8,679 nt of DNA from positions 1 to 8,679 of the forward strand of contig JAZRVW010000014.1 in NCBI GenBank assembly GCA_045599385.1, given 5' to 3'. Each line of letters starts with the position of its first letter. Positions within the stretch are counted from its first letter, which is position 1. The notes below the pieces were generated by a model. The model did no database searches. It saw only the letters and a program-made list of their open reading frames with translations, and was not told the DNA's origin. Shown here in pieces: positions 5,364-8,679 of the stretch. The stretch comes from F23-B02 sp045599385 (GTDB lineage Bacteria; Bacillota; Clostridia; Oscillospirales; Oscillospiraceae). The translations under genes and the position numbers were made by a program.

Positions 5364-7838
5364 CTATCTTGATTTGAATCGGTACATGGTTTGGGATTCA
5401 ACGTCATTTTCGTCCGATTCCTCAATGGGAGTTGCCGTCCAGTCCGACCAGTCTGACCAGCGGTAGTAGATGTAAACCTTTTCGTCAAGCTTGTCGCGGT
5501 AACGGTAGAAGGTCTGTTCTTCAACCTGCTTGGTGCTTGTGGCGGTGGCGGAATTGTCTGACCAGTCGCTCCAGTCACCCCAACGCTCAAAGTGGTAGGT
5601 GGGAACTTTGCTGCGGTCACAGTAACGGTACACCGTACGGGTACGAACCTCTTTTGTGCGGGAAGAGGACTGATAGCTGTCCGAGTAGGATGACCAGCTG
5701 CCATAGCTGGCCTCCTGATAAGTGGAACGAGTAGAATATCTGTACTGAGTGCTCGGGCTACTTTCACCCCATTTAAACACTAATTCCCCGTTGATATATG
5801 TATAATACTTAGTTGTCCCATGCCAGTCTCGAAGTCCGGCATCATTCCATGAAATAGGACTCCAAACTTCATGCCATTCCATAACCTCTTTTGGAGTTGC
5901 CCTTCCACATCCGCCATCCCATGTCCAACAAGTTCCATATCCGTGCTGGTGTGCTCCGCAATATGGGCAACGGAAATAATAGTATCCATATACAGTTCTA
6001 CTATCTTCTTTAATTAAGTCACTTGTAGATCTTCTGTTCCACTGCCAGCTGCTCCAACTGCTCCATTCAGTATACTTGGTGGTGTAGGAAATGGACCTTG
6101 AGCTGTATTGCGTCTTTGATTCAACCTTGCGGGAGTCGGAGGCGGTGGGTTTAGAAGTACTCCAGCTGCTCCAGGAGCCGTAGCTGCCCCAGGTGTATGT
6201 GGTATCGGCGAGGGTCCAGCCGCTTTTTGAAGAGATGCTGCCGGTTGTGGTTTCAAGATTTCTGGTGCGGTATCTTGTTTCGGTTTCGATTTCTCTGCCC
6301 TCGGCATCGGCGGGTTTCTCTGTGCTCCACTCGCTCCATGCTCCGTATTCGCCGCTGTCTGCGGTGCCGTCATAGGTCCAGCCGTCCATATCCGTCTTGT
6401 CGGCGGCCTCTTTGACCTGCTTGTCGCGGCTGCGGTACATGAGCTGCTCTTCGATGATATAATCATCTTCGTCAAGGCCTCTGGGCAATTTCTCCGACCA
6501 CTCGGTCCAATCCTCCTGATAGCCGGGACCGCCGAGGAGGAATATGCCCGACACGATTGCCACCAGAAGAACTGCGGCAACAATTGCCGCGCCCTTTTTT
6601 CTCTTCTTTTCGGGCGCCTTTGCAACCTGCGCTTTCTTTTCGGGAGGCGTTTTGACGGGCGCTTTCTTTACCGGCGCTTCCTTTTTAATGACCGCAGGGG
6701 GCGGAACAATGCCGCTCATTCTGACCGTGCTGTCGTCTTCTTCGGAGCTTTCCTTTACGGTTTCGTCCTCGGAAATATCCCGATTATCTTTCGGAAGCAC
6801 GGCTGCGCCGATGACTGCCGGGCTGTCGGTAATGGACACCGTAGGGTCGCAGGACTCGGCAACCGTTGCTTCGCTGTCGTCAGAACAGACTGCGTGCAGC
6901 GGGGCAAGACCTGCGGCAATGGCCTCAAGGTCCTCGCGCATTTCGGTTGCGCTTGCGTAGCGGTCGCAGGATTTGTAGGCGCAGGCCTTGAGGATAATAT
7001 CCGCAAGAGCCTTGTCTGCGTTTGCGGGTGCGGGGATTTCCTCGCCGAATACTATTCTGCGCTCAAGGGCGGCATTGGTGTCAGTGTGCTTCACCATGGC
7101 AGGCGGAGGGGGAAGGAAGGGCGCTCTGTTATTGTTGAGGTAGCGGTAAAGCACGATGCCCAGGGAGTAAATGTCCACGCTGGGCCCGTACTTTTCGCCC
7201 TTGTAGACCTCGGGCGCCATGTAGGTGTAGGTACCCTTCTTGGAAAGACCGCCCGTGGTTTTTTCAACGGTTTTGGCAATGCCGAAATCACCCAGCTTGT
7301 ACTGACCGTTGTTTGAAATGAAGATGTTTTCTGGCTTGATGTCGCGGTGAATGATGTTGTGCCTGCGGCACAGCTCAAGCGCCTTGCACATATCAATGCC
7401 GAGGCTTATTACGTCCTCTCTGCCGAGGGGGTGCTCCTTCGTGTGCTTGAGAAGGGGCGTGAGAAGCTCCATCTGAATGAGAATATCCCAGCCGACCTTG
7501 TTCTCATGGGGAAAAACACGGTGGCCCTTGTAGCTGACAATGTTGCTTTCGCCCTCAAGCTTCGACATGAGCTTGAATTCCTCGATAAATTCATCAACAA
7601 CGCCGTGGAAATACGCGGTAACGCTTTCCTCGTCCATACCGCTGTCCATTATGCTGTCAATCTCGGATTCGTTCTGGGGAATGGTGATTGCTTTTAAGGC
7701 TGCCTTATAGATGTCGCCGTTGAAGTCGTCAACACGCTCAAGCTCAAACACCTTGCCGAAGCTGCCCGCACCTATCTCTCTGACGATTTTCCATTCGTTG
7801 AAAACTGGCTCATATTTTTTGTAGTATGTAATGTCCAT
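5364..7838 (-). CDS. Transmembrane Ser/Thr protein kinase with Trp-rich (TSP1-like) extracellular repeats
   Basis: An 824-residue Hanks-type receptor kinase. The catalytic domain (about 16-308) is complete: glycine loop GAGSFGKV (23-30), ATP-anchoring K49, helix-C E87, HRDIKPEN (164-171), DFG (184-186) and APE (208-210). An acidic/Thr linker (about 318-378) comes next, then a Lys/Pro/Ala-rich stretch, the stop-transfer-like KKRKK and one membrane helix (416-435). Outside are about seven repeats beginning WSxWS and ending in Y-R-x-R (443-824). They recall thrombospondin type-1-like units, but formal membership is not shown. Repeat 4 is interrupted by a Cys/His module. There are no PASTA repeats, so it is not a typical PrkC/PknB. 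GGGAG (within 7845-7850) lies 6 nt before the ATG. The gene follows the YD-repeat protein gene by 34 bp. It probably senses a cell-surface or envelope signal and phosphorylates cytoplasmic proteins. Ligand and targets are unknown. Confidence 0.93.
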   Translation of the reverse strand: MDITYYKKYEPVFNEWKIVREIGAGSFGKVFELERVDDFNGDIYKAALKAITIPQNESEIDSIMDSGMDEESVTAYFHGVVDEFIEEFKLMSKLEGESNIVSYKGHRVFPHENKVGWDILIQMELLTPLLKHTKEHPLGREDVISLGIDMCKALELCRRHNIIHRDIKPENIFISNNGQYKLGDFGIAKTVEKTTGGLSKKGTYTYMAPEVYKGEKYGPSVDIYSLGIVLYRYLNNNRAPFLPPPPAMVKHTDTNAALERRIVFGEEIPAPANADKALADIILKACAYKSCDRYASATEMREDLEAIAAGLAPLHAVCSDDSEATVAESCDPTVSITDSPAVIGAAVLPKDNRDISEDETVKESSEEDDSTVRMSGIVPPPAVIKKEAPVKKAPVKTPPEKKAQVAKAPEKKRKKGAAIVAAVLLVAIVSGIFLLGGPGYQEDWTEWSEKLPRGLDEDDYIIEEQLMYRSRDKQVKEAADKTDMDGWTYDGTADSGEYGAWSEWSTEKPADAEGREIETETRYRTRNLETTTGSISSKSGWTLADTTYTWGSYGSWSSWSTSKPTASDSRKVESKTQYSSRSISYTTKYTEWSSWSSWQWNRRSTSDLIKEDSRTVYGYYYFRCPYCGAHQHGYGTCWTWDGGCGRATPKEVMEWHEVWSPISWNDAGLRDWHGTTKYYTYINGELVFKWGESSPSTQYRYSTRSTYQEASYGSWSSYSDSYQSSSRTKEVRTRTVYRYCDRSKVPTYHFERWGDWSDWSDNSATATSTKQVEEQTFYRYRDKLDEKVYIYYRWSDWSDWTATPIEESDENDVESQTMYRFKSR
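5367..6512 (-). repeat. About seven Trp-rich WSxWS...YRxR repeats in the kinase ectodomain
   Basis: Units begin near residues 443, 498, 552, 590, 711, 753 and 793. Each opens with a W-x-x-W motif (DWTEWS, GAWSEWS, GSWSSWS, TEWSSWS, GSWSSYS, GDWSDWS, SDWSDWT). About 20-25 residues later each has a basic-aromatic end (MYRSR, RYRTR, QYSSR, RTVYG, VYRYCDR, FYRYRD, MYRFKSR). The middle is Ser/Thr/Glu-rich. The last unit ends at the protein's C-terminus. W-x-x-W and Arg layers are the stacking core of thrombospondin type-1-like folds. That similarity is inferred from pattern only. Confidence 0.8.
5760..6029 (-). other. Cys/His-rich module inserted in kinase repeat 4, lower GC than surroundings
   Basis: Residues about 604-693 of the kinase break the repeat pattern. 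They contain CPYCG (624-628), H630, H632, C637 and C644-G645, a spacing that could bind zinc or form disulfides. A Trp/Tyr/Gly-rich stretch follows, ending INGELVFKWG. By hand count bases 5761-6000 are about 44% GC, with the first 60 bases about 35%, while the kinase domain coding sequence is clearly higher. This suggests a separately acquired module. Confidence 0.6.
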
Positions 7839-7872
7839 AGTTTACTCCCAGTTGTCTGTAAACCTCCGTATA

Positions 7873-8679
7873 TCAGTAATCCCACATTTCGCTGTCAATC
7901 ACATAGCATAAACCGTAGTCGCTATATCTGTAGGGGATATAACGTGAGGAACCGTCTGCGGTAACGGTAACGAAGTACGGGTATCCGTCATCGTAGCCCA
8001 GTCTGTTGTGTCTCTCTTTCATAACGCAGTTTCCGTCCGGAGTGAAGAATCCATACGTATAGTAATCCTCCGTATCTTCAATGGTTTCCATGGTCACACG
8101 GTAGTAGGTTCCAATGCATTCGCCCTCATCCGAATAGATTTCCAGAGTGTAGCTTTCCCAGTTATCATCCGGATAGCAAAGGTATATGAGGTTGCCTTCA
8201 GTGTCAAACTGACCCTCAACCAAACCCCTGTTAATGTCTATCCAGCTGAAATTGCTCATGCAGCAGTCGCCGCCAACATTTACAGTCAGAGCAAACCTTT
8301 CCACGTCCCATTCAGCGTTGAATTCTTCGATTATATATCCTTTCGCGTTATAGATTGCGATATTTCTTGTGCCGCCGGCTTCATCGTAGAGCATTCTCAG
8401 GTCACCGTTTGCGTTGTCCCAGCTGATGCTGTGGTCTATCCTGTTCACACTGATTCGGCAATTTCCCTCGGAGTCATAGGTGTTCTCACTTAACAAATTG
8501 CCGTTTTCATCGTAAGAATATTTACCAATGACAACACTGTTTTCATTGAAGTATGTTTCTTCTTTTGTTACCAGCTTGTTAAACCATCCATAGTTTTCCG
8601 CATACTCACAGTACTCATCTTGTCCCGTTACAACTCTGTGCGGATAACACTTCGTCGCAAGACCGATTATGAGAAGGAG
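7873..8679 (-). CDS. Partial gene: probable exported protein with YD/DxxGN-type repeats (5' end outside window)
   Basis: The frame is open to the right edge, so the start is missing. 268 residues are visible. The first ones (LLLIIGLAT) look like the end of a signal peptide or membrane anchor. No lipobox fits the following Cys (ATKC). The rest is rich in Tyr, Asp, Asn and Gly with repeated D-x-x-G-N turns: YSYDENGNLLSE, NTYDSEGNCRIS, GQFDTEGNLIYL, YSDEGECIGTY and FFTPDGNCVM. These resemble YD/Rhs-like or YwqK-like beta repeats, which suggests an extended beta-strand surface protein. No enzymatic motif is seen. A TTG at 8496 could start a 207-residue version, but the repeats and hydrophobic segment upstream make that unlikely. 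The gene precedes the receptor kinase by 34 bp on the same strand and is probably co-transcribed, so the product could act with the kinase ectodomain. The function is unknown. Confidence 0.75.
   Translation of the reverse strand, partial: LLLIIGLATKCYPHRVVTGQDEYCEYAENYGWFNKLVTKEETYFNENSVVIGKYSYDENGNLLSENTYDSEGNCRISVNRIDHSISWDNANGDLRMLYDEAGGTRNIAIYNAKGYIIEEFNAEWDVERFALTVNVGGDCCMSNFSWIDINRGLVEGQFDTEGNLIYLCYPDDNWESYTLEIYSDEGECIGTYYRVTMETIEDTEDYYTYGFFTPDGNCVMKERHNRLGYDDGYPYFVTVTADGSSRYIPYRYSDYGLCYVIDSEMWDY

Noticed and set aside
6014..6625. 203-residue minus-strand frame overlapping the kinase gene in another frame
   Set aside because: It is Pro/Arg/Ala-rich and shifted relative to the kinase frame, which shows clear membrane helix and repeats here. 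No start signal is seen.

Overview
The window looks like a chromosomal accessory region of a Gram-positive anaerobe of the class Clostridia, probably an Oscillospiraceae/Ruminococcaceae-type gut bacterium. This is inferred from strong GGAGG-type ribosome binding sites, double-glycine RiPP leaders of the style common in that group, an extracytoplasmic Trp-rich repeat kinase and moderate GC content. No rRNA or housekeeping marker is present, so the assignment is tentative.

Left part (1-2182, + strand): a compact candidate peptide-natural-product operon. A 244-bp stretch bounded by perfect 13-bp inverted repeats comes first. Three small precursor-like genes follow, each with a leader ending in Gly-Gly (265-492, 498-728, 756-992), then a family 2 glycosyltransferase with a TPR-like C-terminus that resembles SunS-type glycocin glycosyltransferases (1019-2095). 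A near-ideal intrinsic terminator (2132-2182) closes the unit. The third precursor has three tandem 11-residue core repeats, each with an acidic-Glu-Ser-Cys motif, which makes it the best candidate substrate of the glycosyltransferase. No peptidase-containing ABC transporter lies in the window. If one exists it is outside it or encoded elsewhere.

Middle part (2234-5322, - strand): a small GNAT acetyltransferase, then a MarR-type repressor gene with an overlapping 14-TM MFS (DHA2-type) exporter gene. The marR promoter carries a perfect 15-bp-arm palindrome over its -35 box, which is the expected layout of an autoregulated multidrug-efflux operon. The exporter has an unusual, roughly 200-residue loop between its last two membrane helices.

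Right part (5364-8679, - strand): a two-gene unit. The upstream gene enters from the right edge and encodes a probably exported protein with YD/'DxxGN'-type repeats. Thirty-four bases downstream is a transmembrane Ser/Thr kinase with a complete catalytic domain, a juxtamembrane linker rich in acidic-Thr-Val motifs, one membrane helix, and an outer region of about seven Trp-rich (WSxWS...YRxR) repeats interrupted by a lower-GC, Cys/His-rich module. The pair looks like a surface-sensing system, but its ligand and targets cannot be read from the sequence.
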